Shown here in pieces: positions 10,970 through 24,870 of a stretch of 64,000 bases of DNA; position 1 is the first letter of the stretch; each line of letters begins with the position of its first letter. The translations under genes and the position numbers were made by a program. The stretch is taken from NCBI RefSeq assembly GCF_002288925.2, contig NW_022098000.1, positions 3,245,277-3,309,276 of the forward strand. Direction: 5' to 3'. This DNA comes from Delphinapterus leucas. Taxonomy: Eukaryota; Chordata; Mammalia; Artiodactyla; Monodontidae. The notes below the pieces were generated by a model. It did not search any database, was not told the DNA's origin, and worked only from the letters and a program-made list of their open reading frames with translations.

Positions 10970-12555
10970 GAATTTGTATCTTGGCAAGAAGTGGAGACGT
11001 TATCCCAGAGAGAGTCACTGCAGAGAAGAGAAACACCCACGATCCTGAGAATGCAGGCAACTCTGTTACCTCCCTGTAGAAACTCCCCCTTTCCCTCGGG
11101 CAGTTTGCCTTTCCATCCTTTCACAGTTCCTTCGCTTTTCATTCCCTGTTCAAATCACTTGTTAAACAGCACCTCTGGACTAAGGTTTGAAATGAGAGAG
11201 AATGAAAGATGCACTGTGGGGGGCAGTGATGCCACGGTAACTGTCTTAGCTAGAATGGTCTAGGCATTTCCTACTTAGGTCCCTTTGGAATGAGGAGGGA
11301 GCAGAGGTGAAAAGTAAAGGTGGGATTCAGAGCTCTTGATCGGATGTGGAGGCACATGGAACGTTATTCAAACTCCTATATATTTAGTGGCAGCAAGCAT
11401 GTCAGTGTGGAGTGTGCGCAAGGAAGTACCCACAACCTAAGTTATGTGTCATTTCTGTTCTACTGTATGAGTAACGGTATGGTAGAATAGTATTTATATA
11501 TGAAGTACTAAATAAATAGACACCCTCATTATTTCCAAGAAGGCTATGGACCAGGAAATGGGAAACCTGGTTTCTCATTCCAGCCCACCACCAACTTACT
11601 AAGTTGGTAGCTTATCAGAAAAACCTGCAGTAAGAGAGAGCTGAGAAGGTGTGATTGTAAAGGCTTAGTCTTATTTCATTTTGCTGTTCACATATTTTTC
11701 TTTTTCTTGGTGAAAAGCACCATTTGAGACCATCATGGAACATGTAAGGAATAGCAGATTAGAGCATCTGTGCCCAGAGTTTAAATCAATGTGCAGTAGC
11801 GTCCTTTAGGGAATTAGTCTCCTGAGAAATATAGCATTCATTCCTAAAATTCTTATAACAATGTTCTTGAATGTTCACTGAAGATGGACGTTACTGTGAA
11901 TGAGAAATAATGAAATAACAGATCTTTTTATTTCAAGAAAATTGTATTTTCTTTTTCATGAGGCCTAAACAAATTTTTTTTGGCCTCCATATGGGAATTA
12001 TGTAAAAAATATTCATTGGTCTTTTCAACACTTGAAAAAAAATTTCTGATTCTTTCTTAATTATGGGTTTTGTAAGGGGAATCATGTTTATATGAGTAAT
12101 CAAATTATATTTTTGAGCTCAAAATTGCATGTTTCCCAAAATGTTAACAGTTGCATTTGGGAGGTAGCATGATAGATATTTTCTTTCCTGCTTTTCTTTG
12201 TTTTCTCTATTTTTTAATACATATGTATTACACTTATAATGCAAAGATAAATGCATAACTACACACTTTGTAGAAGGAAACATATGAAATGGTAATTTTG
12301 AATTCCCATACAAATGAGAGAGAATGATGTTACAGTGTGATTCATTTATGTTCTTATAATTCACAAAGTACCTGTTGTGCCAGATGTACTTTGAAATACC
12401 AGACACACTAATAACAGTAAAATCTGGCTAAAATGACACAAGTAATTTTTCTTAAAATCAGAAGATCACTTTATTACTCCTTGTGAATGCCAAAAGAATA
12501 TTATGTACTCTAATACCTTAAAGCCATTGAAGATTATAGCTGAGATTGGGGTGGG
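10970..12555. other. Unassigned intronic sequence
   Basis: No supported gene. Overlapping frames on both strands at 10939-11263 and 12119-12406 lack any domain. A weak MIR-like patch may exist near 11560-11620. Confidence 0.45.
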
Positions 12556-12559
12556 CGTT

Positions 12560-12775
12560 ATATAGTTATGGCCCTGACACTTGGTACGTGTGTGACCTTG
12601 TGCATGGTTTTTAACCTTTGAAAGCTTAATTTGCCCATCTGTCAAGAGAGGATCATAGGACCTTCTTCATACTGTGGTCAGGAGGAGTAAATGGAATAAT
12701 GCACATGAACCCTTTAGTATAGTGCCTGGCAGGTAAAAGTCCTCAAATTTGCTCAAATTATTTATTATCATAAGT
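12560..12775 (+). mobile_element. MIR SINE
   Basis: 'gtgtgaccttgtgcatggtt', 'tttgcccatctgtcaagaga' and 'atagtgcctggcaggtaaa' fall in MIR order. Confidence 0.8.
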
Positions 12776-15700
12776 ATTCTCCCTACTTCTAAGCTTGTTC
12801 ACACGTGTGATTTGGATATCTACCTTGTGGAAAGGGGGTTGTTTCTTCAGATAAGGCTATCCTCTGGGCAGCCTGGGCCATGGAGGAGAGGCAAATCCAG
12901 ATTTTTACCCTTCTCCACTTGTGCTGGGAGATGCAGGGGAGGGTGTCTCCTGAAGCTAGGAGTGTGCTAGGGGCGATGACAGAGGCTTTGGAGAGCAACT
13001 CCTATGACTCTAAGTGCTGATTCTGGAGTCTGGGAGTCTGGCACCCTTTGCCATATGGCACGGTCCCTGGTCACTGCGATTGTTGTGGGAGGTTGAGGGT
13101 GTCCTCAGGTCTGTCTTGCAGCTGCAGGTGGTTTTTCATGAGCTCCTGGATTTTAGCAGTTGAAGAGGTCTCTTTGGTCAGGACCCTGGATTGTCCATTT
13201 TAGGCTCTGGGAAAATCAGAAGATCGCTTTGTCTCTGGGCAGAGTTTCAGTACCCATTTCCCTCCTCAGCCAGGGGCCTTTGTGCAGCTGCAGCCCAGAC
13301 TCTGGTGCATCTGTATAGGATATACATTAATTCATCTGTCTGGCAAACAGTTTCTCCAGCTCTTTGTATAGATTAATCTAGATCCTAGGGATGCAGCAAA
13401 AATGAGACATGATCCCTGTCCTCAAGGACTCACATTCTGTTTGTAAATTTCCCCATGACTGCTTGGTATGTCAGGGTTGGTTGTTATATCCCAGAGCTCC
13501 TAACCCTAGTCCAATGTTGCTCCCAGTAGAGTGCTTCAAGGGGGGTGAAGTGGTTGACTTCATATGTTAATTGCTCCCACACCCACTAATCTGAAGGTTT
13601 ATTATTAGGGTCCCTGGTTGGATCTATGTTTTCCTCAAAACTGCGATGAACTTTACATATATAACGTGCATCAGTAAGTTTCTACAAAGTGTTTAGACTA
13701 GGCACATAGCCTGCCAATCCAAAAACTAAACTAAGCAAAAAACCATGATGAACTGAATTGAATTGACTGAGGTTTGACAGAAGGAAGTTATGGAGATATT
13801 GGGAAAATCAGACTCGATTATTTTTAGACTACACATGTCAGAGCCCTGGAAAAAAGTGTAAATATTTTTGAGCTCTGATTCTTCTTTATTAGTTAATTAA
13901 ATGAATGTCTGGCCAGTTACCAATATAGGATATTGAGAGCCATTTGTGCATCTGTGTTTCCTTAACTGTGCCTCGAAATAATTTTAATTTTTAGCTGGAT
14001 AGTGTAATGTCACATCGGACACTTTTTGGCCAGACCTATTACTTCATTAAATGCTAAGCTTGAGTAGGGCAATGAGTTTGTGCATTTTAAATGTTTCTAC
14101 GTTGTCTCGGATAAGGCTGCCAAGTTGAATTCCACATCTTCCTTCTAGTAACCTGCCATGTTTTAGATCTTTGGGCCTAAAGCAGTCTAAGTAAGACTAG
14201 TGAAGCAATTATGATTTCATATTTTCAAGCTTGATATGAATACTAATAACTTTAATTTAAAAATAAATGTGTGCACGCTTTCCCCTTTATCCCCTCTTCC
14301 AGTTTTTCCCCAAAGATGAGCACATATCATAAAGGTAGCTACAAGAAGAAACTTTTTCGTTTTCCTTTCTTTCATCGTTTTCATATTGCCAATCCTTAGG
14401 CAAGGCCAATCTACTTTACTCAAGACAGTGTCCTCAAGGAATCCGATTGTTACAGGACGGCAAGCTTCCCAAAATTCAGTGAAGAGGAGACATAGCCCTG
14501 CTTCTCCAGAGTGTAAGACTTTGCTACTATTACTCTAGACTCTAGAGAATTTCAAATTTTGACTTTTTTTTTCCTTCAAAATCTTTCTCCTGGGATTTCC
14601 ACTTTCTCAGAGCTGTCTATTGATATGTGCTAAGGCAAAAGGGAAGACGGTGTATTTTATTTTCCGCAAAAGCAGCGAGAATGGGTTTCAGTTTCTATAA
14701 CCATTGTCTTCATTAGGGAGTTGGGAAGTTTTAAATGCAAAATAAGGAATTTTGATATATCAAGAGGGCAGAGGGGAAACAAGAACTCCCAAGGAAGCTG
14801 TTACTGTGTCTTTCATCCCATCACAAGGAGCTGTTGATAACTATAAAAACGTTGATTTTGTGCTATATGGGAAAAAAGTGATGAGTCAGCAAGTTAAATT
14901 TCAGTGGCTCCCTGGGTACCGAGTAGACTGAGGTTGGCCATGGTCCCAGGTTGCTTATGATACGGTTGGGAAATGGACTATTTCAAATGTAATTCTGGGG
15001 AGCAAATAAGACTCTGTAACGGAGCTCCAAATGGTCTAATAGTGGAGGTAGGCACCTTGGAAGACATGGTCTGTTTTTGTCATGATTTGCTTCATGGAGG
15101 ATGTGTGGCTTGAACCTGCTCTTGAAGTGTGGTTTAGTTTACACACACACCATAGTCAACCTAAATCATAGGGTTGGAAATTATCTTACAAGTAATTGTT
15201 GTTTATAATACAAATGTTGTTTATACCAATGATGCTTGATGCGTTAACCTCTCCCTATAACAAAACTGACGAGCACATGATCTCCAGTCTTGTCGGCCTT
15301 CCCTGGACACACTGAGTTTTGATTCTTTCTGGCCATTGGTTGCTGAGTAGAAAGGGTGTAGCCCTGTTCTTTTCTCACTGTAGCCCAAACTAATTTTTGG
15401 CAGCCAGCTCACACTAATAACTTCAGTTTATCATTAGCTAAGGACTTCTTGTCTCCTCAGCTCTCCTGCTGTTAGGCCAACAGATTCCTTTTAAGCATTC
15501 CACAATCCAGATTTTGGATCCCAGAATTTTTATGTGTTTCTTTTGAATTTTGTCTTATTGCTGTTGTCCCATTATTTATCCAGGTGAGATCTTATCCACA
15601 GGCTTTCATTCAGTCAGTTAGAGATCTTTCTCAGCTTTGCTTTGTCTAGAAATTTGATTTGCAGGTCATCATTTTCCTCGCTTGAATTGTGAATAACCAA

Positions 15701-15850
15701 TAAACTGGACAGGGCGCATGCCAGAATTCTAAAACATCTCACTAGAAACCTCCTACATCTGCTGTTACTCTCCATGGGGGAGCCATTTGATAAGTTTTAT
15801 ATCCAAATTACATTTATGTGCTTTCACTTTTGAAATACCATTAAGTACAG
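12776..15850. other. Intronic sequence, mostly unassigned
   Basis: No gene found. A short L2-like antisense 3' end may lie at 13385-13445 ('cctgtcctcaaggactcaca'). Overlapping frames around 12749-12998 and 13191-13376 show no known domain. Confidence 0.45.
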
Positions 15851-16054
15851 TATTCTACAAGTCATACGGTACAGCACAGAGAACTCTACTCAGTATTCTG
15901 TAATAACCTATATGGGAAAAGAATCTGAAAAGGAATGAGTATATGTATATATATAACTGAATAACTATGCTATACACCTGAAACTAACACAACATTGTAA
16001 ATCAAATATACTCCAATAAAATTTTTAAAAGTTAAAAAAAATGAAATAAAAAAA
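15851..16054 (+). mobile_element. Truncated L1 3' end (about 200 bp)
   Basis: 'tactcagtattctgtaataa', 'acacctgaaactaacacaac' and 'tactccaataaaat' are followed by an A-rich tail. An 8-bp direct repeat aagtacag flanks it (15843-15850 and 16055-16062), a short possible target-site duplication. Confidence 0.85.
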
Positions 16055-16062
16055 AAGTACAG

Positions 16063-17439
16063 GTCTGTTTGATGTGATTTATTCTTGGCACTTGACAAAC
16101 ATCGTGTAATGTTTAGGACTCATTCCTTTTGTAAGTTTTTGTAAGTGCGCGCTCACAAACAGGAGAGAGGCTTAGAATATCTAGCAACCAGAAAAGCCAG
16201 GGCATCAGCCTCCCAGCTTGGGCACAGGGCAGTCAGAAAAGATGGCAGGGCAGCACTGCTTCCTGCCAGCTGACACTGTTTTAAACCCTCAGCCTTGGGG
16301 GTTTACCAGAGGCATATGTGCTCTTGACCTTCAGAGCTATTTCTTTTCTCCTTTCTTTAAGTTCCTGATGTTTATTACTCAGACCCTGAGCACTGGTTTA
16401 TATTTCACAAATTAAAATGTGTTGTGAAAGAGGCTTAGAACTGAGAATGGGTATGGCTTGTTTAAGGAGCTTGATGGGAAGAGAGGGCTTACAGTGGGGA
16501 GAGTAGGAAATGAGATATTTTGGTACATGGGGCCTGGAGCCCTTCCATAGAAAGCGGTCACTGAAGCAGTGAGGGTGTCTTTGTTTCTGGGCAAGGGACA
16601 GTGGCCAATTGGCGGAGCACAGATCTGTTAATCACAGGCCAAAAAGAAAAAGTCCAGAAGAAGAAGACCAATCAAGACAAGGGATATCTTTCAAGAGATC
16701 ACTGAAGAAAAATTGCCAAGGGCACTGTAAAAGCATTGATTATCTCAAAGTAGAATAACTCTTGTGGAGGATATGATCTTAAACAGAGGGAGATAAAGGA
16801 GCAGGGTATGGGGTGTGGGTGAGGGAAGCCATTCATTTGGGAGATAAGGAGATCATTGATATTCAGGTGAGCATTTCCATTGGTGATGAGGATATAAGCA
16901 CAATTTTACTGGCTTTTAGAAAAAAATGAATGATGAGCTTTTGAAGCTGTAAGACGTGTATAATAATTGCTTGCAATGTATGGTCAATGGAAAACAGGAG
17001 GGAAGAATCTAGAAGGGGCAGATTTAAGCAGAGAAACATAACCTTTCTGCCTTTCTGGTTACCATTACAGTTTCATTGTTACAAAATATTCCTTCATTAA
17101 AGAGAATACTTAATATGTCAGTGTGAATGCACATTTCCCCCTTAAGTACCATACCGCACTTGGAAAACCTTTGTGGCTCTATTATTCAAGTGCTAATTAA
17201 GTTGCGGAATATCCTCCAAGTAAAAGTACAAAGATTTGTGTTCCTCCAATTTTAGAAATATTCAGTCCTGGCCATCTCTGAATCTGTGAAGGGGAAGGGA
17301 TTTTTGAATATAAAGAAGAAGGAGGGTATGTATGAGGACACACTGGAGAAGCTGTGGAAAGTTTTGTGTGGGCCATTGTGAATTCCAAATATGACCTTCC
17401 AGATGGTTCTAGGCTATCATTGTACCTCACTTTAATACC
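16063..17439. other. Unassigned intronic sequence
   Basis: Purine-rich patches around 16610-16830, no recognised family and no gene evidence. Confidence 0.45.
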
Positions 17440-17711
17440 TGAGCTACAAAGGGGAAAGGGGGGTGGGGAGAGGGATAAATCAGAGGTTGGGATTAACAGA
17501 TACACACTACTATAAAAATAGATAACCAACAAAGACCTACTGTATAGCATGGAGAACTATACTCAATATTTTGTAATAACCTATAATGGAAGAGAATCTG
17601 AAGTTATCTATATCTATATCTATCTATATATCTCAATCTCTGTGTTGTATACCTGAAACTAACATGATATTGTAAATCAACTATACTTTGATAACAAAAT
17701 TTAAAAAAAAA
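17440..17711 (+). mobile_element. Truncated L1 3' end with TATC-rich patch
   Basis: 'ctacaaaggggaaagggggg', 'ataaatcagaggttgggatt' and 'tacctgaaactaacatgata' belong to the L1 3'UTR, ending in an A-run at 17701-17711. An internal (TATC)n stretch lies near 17603-17632. The 117-residue minus frame across it is antisense L1. Confidence 0.85.
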
Positions 17712-18366
17712 ACCTAAGTTAGAGAGCTCTTCTTCCGTAACATTTGCCTTGCATTTATTTTATGGAGTTGGTATTCTTATTAAAAGAAATATGAGAGGGA
17801 AGACAAAGGTTTGTAACACATTATTCAGGTTATTGTCAACTCATTCACAGAGATGATACATTTAATAGGGGAGAGCAGAGTCTGGCATTAACTGTGGACT
17901 GGTTGGTGTGCATGTTGTGGTTCCAGGCTCCTCAAAAGTGTCTGCGTTGAGCTGTACAATATCAGTCAGTTCCCATGTAACCAGCATCCATTTCTCTTTC
18001 TGTCTGGTGGCCTGAGGGTCTGAGAGTCTGAGGTTCATTTGGTTGGTGGATCTGTCAGTTGGGTTATCAATTTCACTGCCTCTTTATCTTTCTTTCTTTT
18101 TTTTTTTTTTTTAGTAAAAGTATCTCTAGAAGTGTTTATTATTGTACTATTTGTATAAGATATAGAAAATATCCTAAATGTTCAGTACTAGAGAGAAGGT
18201 TGATATTTGCATTGATTATGCAACAGCATTAAAAATGATGTTTAACAGTAAACATGTCTTTAGATATAATAGGTAGGAAATAGTAAACAAATTAATATAC
18301 AGAAATGTTCATGTCAAAATATTCAGAGAAAAATGGATACAGTTTTAGAACTTATTTCTTAGGAAA
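17712..18366. other. Unassigned intronic sequence with a T-run
   Basis: Contains a TTTC/T-run at 18087-18114. The part from about 18115 may be the edge of the old LINE that follows. Confidence 0.4.
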
Positions 18367-18369
18367 TGG

Positions 18370-19700
18370 ATCTTTTATAAATATGAAATATTCCTTTCTT
18401 GGCCCTGCTAATACTTTTTTGCCTTCAATTCTATTTTACGTTGTGTACCTATTTAGTTTTATTAGCATTTGCCTAGTGAATTATTTTTCTGCCTCTTTAT
18501 TGTCAACATTTTCTGTCACTGAATTTTAGGTGGGTTTCTTGTAAGAAACCCATATATAGGTGGACTTAAAGAAAGCCCACAATCTGAAATATTTCTGAAT
18601 TCTAAAGGGTCAAATGTAACTCATTGAATTTTGTTATGATTGCTAATATGTTTGAACTCTTTCTCTGCATCTTACTTTATATTTTCCATGTTTAACATGC
18701 TTTCTTATTCTTTATTATGATTGTAACTCTTAGTTTTTCTGTCTTTGTTTGGAATTAATTTTCTTCCTCTACCAGTTATTTCTGGAAGTTATATTCTTAT
18801 TTATATAATAGTGATTACTATTACATTTCTTTATATCAACTAAAACTTGTATTTTCTTACTAATAGCTGTTGGTATCTATCCCCCTCCCCCAAGATAACT
18901 TACTTGTTCTATTTACATGATTTTTATCACCTTCACTGAACTCCATCCCCCATTCCACAACCAGCTCCCAGTTTGAGGGCTTGTGTTTTATTTCCAGAAT
19001 GTTATTAATATTTTTCTGGTAACGATTTTAGACTGAAGTTTATTTTGAAGGAATGGTTAGCAGAGGCCAGCAAATTTTGTTGATTTAAAAAATATTTCTG
19101 TCCCACAATTAGCTCTTAGTTTTATCTTCTTGTAATTTTTTTGAAGAGAGTGAATAGGCAGTAGAGTTTTGAAGAGTTCAAATGTTCAAAATATCCAAAA
19201 ATGAAAGTTTCTTTGGTTAAGTCCAAACCTATTTCCTTCAGGTACAGCAGAAACCAACACAACATTGAAAGTAACTGTATTCCAATAAACAAAACAAAAA
19301 CTAAACAACAACAACAAAAACTATTTCCTTCAGAACTTTGAAGATTTTGATCCATTATCGTTTAGCTTCACTTTTGTGATAAGAAAGCTCTAGAAATCTG
19401 AATTTTGTTCCTTTTAGATATCTTCCCCATTCCTGCCCCCTACCACTCAGCCTTACAGAACCTCTTAGGATGTTTTGCTTTATCCTTTGAATTATGATTT
19501 TTCACCAGTATTTGTATAAAAGGTCTTTTTCCTCCCCATTCAAGAAATTTGGTGCTTGTGAGACCCTCTCAATCTGAAGATTCAAATTTTATTTAGCTCC
19601 AAAAGCTTTTATTTTACCTTTTCTTCCATTATTTCTACTTAGGTGTCATTGTATTTTTTTTCCTTCTGAAAACTCTTTTTTAATATTTTGTAAGATCTGT
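18370..19700 (-). mobile_element. Old L1-type LINE fragment, antisense
   Basis: Diverged antisense L1 signatures include 'ttttaggtgggtttcttgta' with a following 'atataggtggac', and 'ctctcaatctgaagattcaa'. No frame is intact. A small younger L1 tail is inserted within it at 19242. Boundaries are approximate. Confidence 0.5.
19242..19320 (+). mobile_element. Very short (79-bp) L1 tail insertion
   Basis: Only the last part of an L1 3'UTR and its A-rich tail are present: 'gtacagcagaaaccaacaca', 'attccaataaac', then a CAACAA/AAAC tail. A perfect 13-bp duplication ctatttccttcag flanks it at 19229-19241 and 19321-19333. Confidence 0.9.
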
Positions 19701-21291
19701 GTCCTTTGCATTGTGGTCTGGTAGAATTCTTCAGCTTGGTTTTCCATCTAGCTACTTCCCTCTTCAATTATTTTCACATACACCTCTGAATATATTAATA
19801 TTCATATTCAAATATTCTTATGCATATCTCTAAATATATGAATGACATTTAAGCTAGTCTGTCTTCTTCAGACTGTTATTAACTCTTTCTATGGGTGTTA
19901 GTTACTACACCTGCTGAGTTTGTGGGCTTCCTCCACAGTGCTGGTTTTTATTGTTCACATCTTTGTGTTTGCAGTTTTGTGTTTACTACCGTACAGGTTT
20001 TTTTTCTGTTTACTGTAGCTTACTGCTAATGATTGTGGGTTGGGCAACATACTGGTGCCATGTCATCTGGACATGGCTATTTTCTGTTCCTCCTGGGTTT
20101 GTTCGTGGCACACCTGAGACCGGTTCTGCCCATCCAATCCAAGAGCCCAGACTCATGGCTTCCCAGGGATCCAAAGGAAGAGAGCTGCATAATGTCCAAG
20201 AGGCCATGTTCTTCCTCATCTGCACAAATCACTTCCTCAGTCTGAGAGGTATCCATCTGTCAGGGTGTTCTTCCTCCTCCTGCTCTGAGAATCCTTTTTC
20301 TTCCAGCTCTGAGCAACGCTGTTCCTCTGACCTCCCCAGCAGTATAGGCAATAGGGTTCTGAAAGGGTCATGTCCAGTGTTACTCTGACAATATTTTAAA
20401 GTACCTGTAATTGTGGAAAGGAACAAAAGTCATTTTGGCACCTGCTTTATTACTTCCTCTCTGAAGTGAACATTCTGGACCAAGCAATATCTGGATAGCC
20501 ATAATTGCTCCTTGGGCTCTTGGGTGATATGGCTTTAGGGATATTTGCAATTTCTTGTGAACAGCATTTGGATGCTATAAAAAAAGAACATCTCCTTTTG
20601 AACAATGTCTGACATACTGTAATTCTGAGTCTGCACTTGGCACTTGCTAGAGAAATATCAGTTTTCCAGCAAGAACAAAGTCCAGTGCAGCTGTTTCTGC
20701 TTTCACCATGGAATTTGGAAGCCTGTATAAGAGATTTTAACCAACCAGTTTGGGAGTGAACAATTTTCCCACCTTATGAATTTCTTGCATTGTAGATGGC
20801 AAATTCGATAGTAATGATACTATCTTGAGTTCGGGTATTATGATACCTTTTAGGGCTCCTTTCTGCAAGAATTTTTTATAAGTATTTAATGACAATGTCA
20901 CTTCCTATAATTCATCACACATAACGTCACACACACACTCATCTCACATAACAGGGATTTAAAGATATCTTTTTAAACATTGCACACTGTTCTCGTTTGC
21001 CAAGGTGTGGACCAAAATATTTACAAAGTAGAACGTTTTCTAGTTCTCTTGGGTTGGTTTTTCCCTAGGAAAGTTTCATATTTACTCAGTTTGAGGTACA
21101 GTATTGTCACTTTCCAGAATACCAGGTATAGTTTTATTAAACTGTAAGAATAAAACACATTTCGATGTCCAATTGCACATCCTCCACCCACACCCCCCAC
21201 TCTCTGCCATTTAAGAATATCCGGACTAGCTGTCTCTGCCATCCCAGTTGGCAGAAAATCAAAATTCGACTGTGGTATTTGTTTGCTAACA

Positions 21292-21297
<6 letters not shown>
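19701..21297. other. Unassigned intronic sequence
   Basis: The 145-residue plus-strand frame at 19951-20388 overlaps frames on the other strand and shows no domain or exon signals. No gene is called. Confidence 0.45.

Positions 21298-21324
<27 letters not shown>
21294..21324. repeat. (GT)n microsatellite
   Basis: About 14 uninterrupted TG units. Frames across it give HTHT or VCVC runs. Confidence 0.95.
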
Positions 21325-21325
<1 letters not shown>

Positions 21326-22981
21326 GAGGAGAACAATGCAAAATAGTTTAAGAAATGCCACATTTTAGGATTCAAAACCCTACTGCAAGCATTCAGTTGG
21401 ATTTGTGTAGTACTTGTCATTTGTTTAAAAGGACGACCACTTTCAAGGGATTATTTTTTGGTCTGATAACTTAGCAATAACAAAAAAAAAGCTTTCATGG
21501 AGAGAGAAGATCAGTGACATTGTGCATATCTTTGGAGCTCTTTAAATGTAATAGAAATAGGTATGCTAATTTTGATTACAAAATGCTAACTTAGAGAAAA
21601 TTCAGAGTATATTAGATCTAGTAGATTCAGTTTGGAATAATGGAAAGAAATAACTTTTTGGAGGGATTTGTTTTAAGAAGCTAATTGTTAACCTTGTATT
21701 TAATGGAATAAATAATTCGATAAATCATTTAAGAGAACAGAACCGTGGCTAATTTGAAATGGAAGAGATCCTCCAGCTCACTCCTCTCTTCCCCTCTGTT
21801 TTGATAGAGGCGATACTGAAGTCCAGCCAGCCTTGTTTTCTTGCCCAGATTCCTATGGTGTCTTCGTGGCCTTGCTGGGTCTGGGATGCAGATGGTCCAG
21901 CTGCCAGTACAATCCCTTTTTCCCCACACCTAGCTGAATAAGGCCAGGAAGGAACTGAATATTGTTGACTCATCACTTTTAAACAAGTTATTGTTATTGA
22001 ACTCAATATAATGCTTCTTTAATTGGCAAATGCAGATGTTCCTCATTTTCCATGCCAGAGCCTCCTTTTATATGGTAAAAAATTGCACACTAGTGTATTT
22101 TTGAGGATGGGCTTTTCATTTTCCATTCTTTTAATGCAGTTAATCATGTTTTATTTGGTTCTCTTCAATGTCGGGATGGTAGATTGTTCACGTTGGCTCT
22201 TTTCTTTCCTCAGGAAACATCTCTGGCATACCTAGTGAGGTAGTGGAGCCATCTGGGAGGTAAAAGAAGATTGTACTGCATGAGATATTTATTTGTTATT
22301 CTTGGCTGTTTAGCAGTCATTTCCCCCACAGAAACAAAAGGCTGGCTTTTGGACTGGCAGTGCTGTGAAGGGTACATAGGAAAAGAGCATGACAGTGTAT
22401 TTGGGGAAAAGGGTAAGGAAACACTGAAATTTGTTGAAATTCTTGCATTTAAATAAGCACTTACAAACATTTCACATGGAAGATAGAAAGTAAGAATTAA
22501 GATGAATTCATTTTGGAAAGGAGAAATTTGAAACTAAATAGATAAATACTTCATTTGCCCCATAAACAAACACATAGAATGTGCATATTTCACATTTGTA
22601 TTTTCTTAGTTGAAGATAAAAAGTAGAATATTGGAAATTTGGAATATTAAGTCTGTGACAAGGAGTGAGATGCAGTAGTTATTTTGCAGTTTTGAAATAT
22701 GTGCTCTGCCCTTAAACATCAAAATGTAAGTAAGCCTGATAAAAATCATACATGACAATAAGGTAATAGCAATACAAAGTAAAATAATTTTTATTACTAT
22801 TCATCTTGGTCAAGGGTGCCATTTAAATTAATATAAGAATTGTATATATTCCTCACCAATATAATTAAGCTCTGTAGAATTAAGGAAAATCTTTTGAAGC
22901 TTGAAATTTTTTATTTTAGGAGAAATAAAAAGTCATGGAACTCTTAAACCTTGGAAGGTGCTAAAAATATGTCACTTCATG
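21325..22981. other. Unassigned intronic sequence
   Basis: Several short frames overlap on both strands (21729-22470) without recognisable domains. No gene evidence. Confidence 0.45.
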
Positions 22982-22993
22982 ATGGCATTTCTT

Positions 22994-23254
22994 TTTAAAA
23001 AAATTTTATTGAAGTATAGTTGATGTACAACTATATGTACATATATGTTGTGTTAGTTTCTGCTGTATAGAAAAGTGATTCAGTTATACATATATATACA
23101 TTCTTTTTCATATTCTTTTCCATTATGGTTTATCACAGGATATTGAATATAGTTCCCTGTGCTATAAGGTAGGACCTTGTTGTTTATCCATCCTATATAT
23201 AATAGTTTGCATCTGCTAATCCCAAACTCCCAATCCTTTCCTCCCCCACTCTTT
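22994..23254 (-). mobile_element. Truncated L1 3' end, antisense
   Basis: 'attgaagtatagttgatgta', 'tatagttccctgtgctataa' and 'atctgctaatcccaaactcc' are antisense L1 3'UTR. It is flanked by atggcatttctt (22982-22993) and atggtatttctt (23255-23266), a 12-bp target-site duplication with one mismatch. Confidence 0.92.
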
Positions 23255-23266
23255 ATGGTATTTCTT

Positions 23267-24870
23267 AATTGATTTATTATTGAGAGAACATTATATTAAA
23301 GAAAGAGTAAAACTTGGACTCAGTTCTTTGAGATTGATACTATGGATGTAACACCATGTTTCCCTCAGTCTTCCATGGTAGTCATAGAACACTGGATTAA
23401 AAGAGCCCAGTGTGGATATTATTTTGTTTCTATGTCTCTGGCTTAGTTGGGGCTCCGTAGAACAATGACTTTAAAACTTTTTTTTACAGGACCCATAGGA
23501 AGGTATTTTATATTGTGGCACATCTGTATTATTTGATAGATGTATACCAAATGTTTCATGATAAATATCTACCTTTTCTACATGTATGATGTTCTGACAT
23601 TTTCTCTTCCATTCATTCTATTAAGAAAACACTGGTAATGACCCACTAAATTGTTTTCACAATTGACTGATGGATCATGGTTTGCAGTTTGAATAACTGC
23701 TGTAAAAGACCTCCATAATTTTTTTTTGGGGGGGATGATGAATTTGAAGTTATATGTGATTATTATTAACTTTGTTTGCCAAATATATTTTGGGTACATG
23801 ATCGGTTGACATCTCCTGACCCCCTGTTAGTTCTGGTCAATGAGTTTAGTGGAAATCAACATATGTTTCTGGACTGGAACATTTAATTGCTGGTTTGAGA
23901 CCCCCCAGAGCTCTTTACGTCTGTCATGGAAAATGGCTATGCTCCTTAGAATGGGTCTGAAAATGAGTAATGTGGATTAGAGCCTGTAGCCAGCCCCCAG
24001 TGGACATAAAATATGAGCAAAAAATAAACCTTTGTTGTTAAAAGGCACTACAGTTTTTGGATATATTTGCTATTCAGTGTAGCTTAACCTTTCCTGTTCA
24101 GTAGATGATAATTCAATTACGTGTTGTGCCGGTGGGAAAGAACCACCATTTGAAATATTAACTTTGCCTAAAAACACATAGAAGTTTTAAAATAAGTTAA
24201 TTATTTCTGATTTTAAAACAATATGTGTTCTTTATAGAAAAATTGGGAAACCATAATAAAAAAATCACATATTCATGATGCTACTACCTGGAAAACAATT
24301 TTGACATTTTTATGAAAGATATATATATATATGTATATATTTACAAAATTAGCTTACTATGTAGTCTTGTTTTTTTCTTACTTTTTTTTATGTCATTAAA
24401 TATTCTTGGAATACACAAATACCATGCCTCTGTATATATGTATATCCATCCTATAGATGAACCAGGGTTTATTAAGTTATTCTTATACAGTTAGACATTT
24501 TAGTTTGGTTTAATAGAGTTTCAATGTATTAAAATCTCAGCCCTGGGCACCCAACAGCAAATAGTAAGCCAGAGTAGGACCCGCACCCGCTAATGCTGCT
24601 TTGCGTCAATTGCATCTTCTCATAATCCCACTCCTGGCGCGTAGTGGGTCTACATATTAGCTGTCAAGTAAACAGTTCCATATGTATGTACCTCATATGA
24701 AGTTTATACTTAATTTTCTAAAAATTAAGAAGCTTTTTATTTCTTCTCCTCCATCTCCCAGCAAACAATTAATTTGGTTCTGCTTCTGAGTTCTTTCACT
24801 TAGGAAAGGACCAGAGGCTGGGTAATTCTCATTTCTCCCCTCCACACCGACATGATCCAGCACATGGCCT
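23267..24870. other. Unassigned AT-rich intronic sequence
   Basis: Includes a short (TA)n tract at 24317-24340. The patch at about 24180-24520 may be a highly diverged L1 3' end. No gene evidence. Confidence 0.4.

Noticed and set aside
19951..20388. 145-residue plus-strand open frame
   Set aside because: No domain, no start context or splice signals, overlapping frames on the other strand, and an old LINE just upstream. Chance frame.
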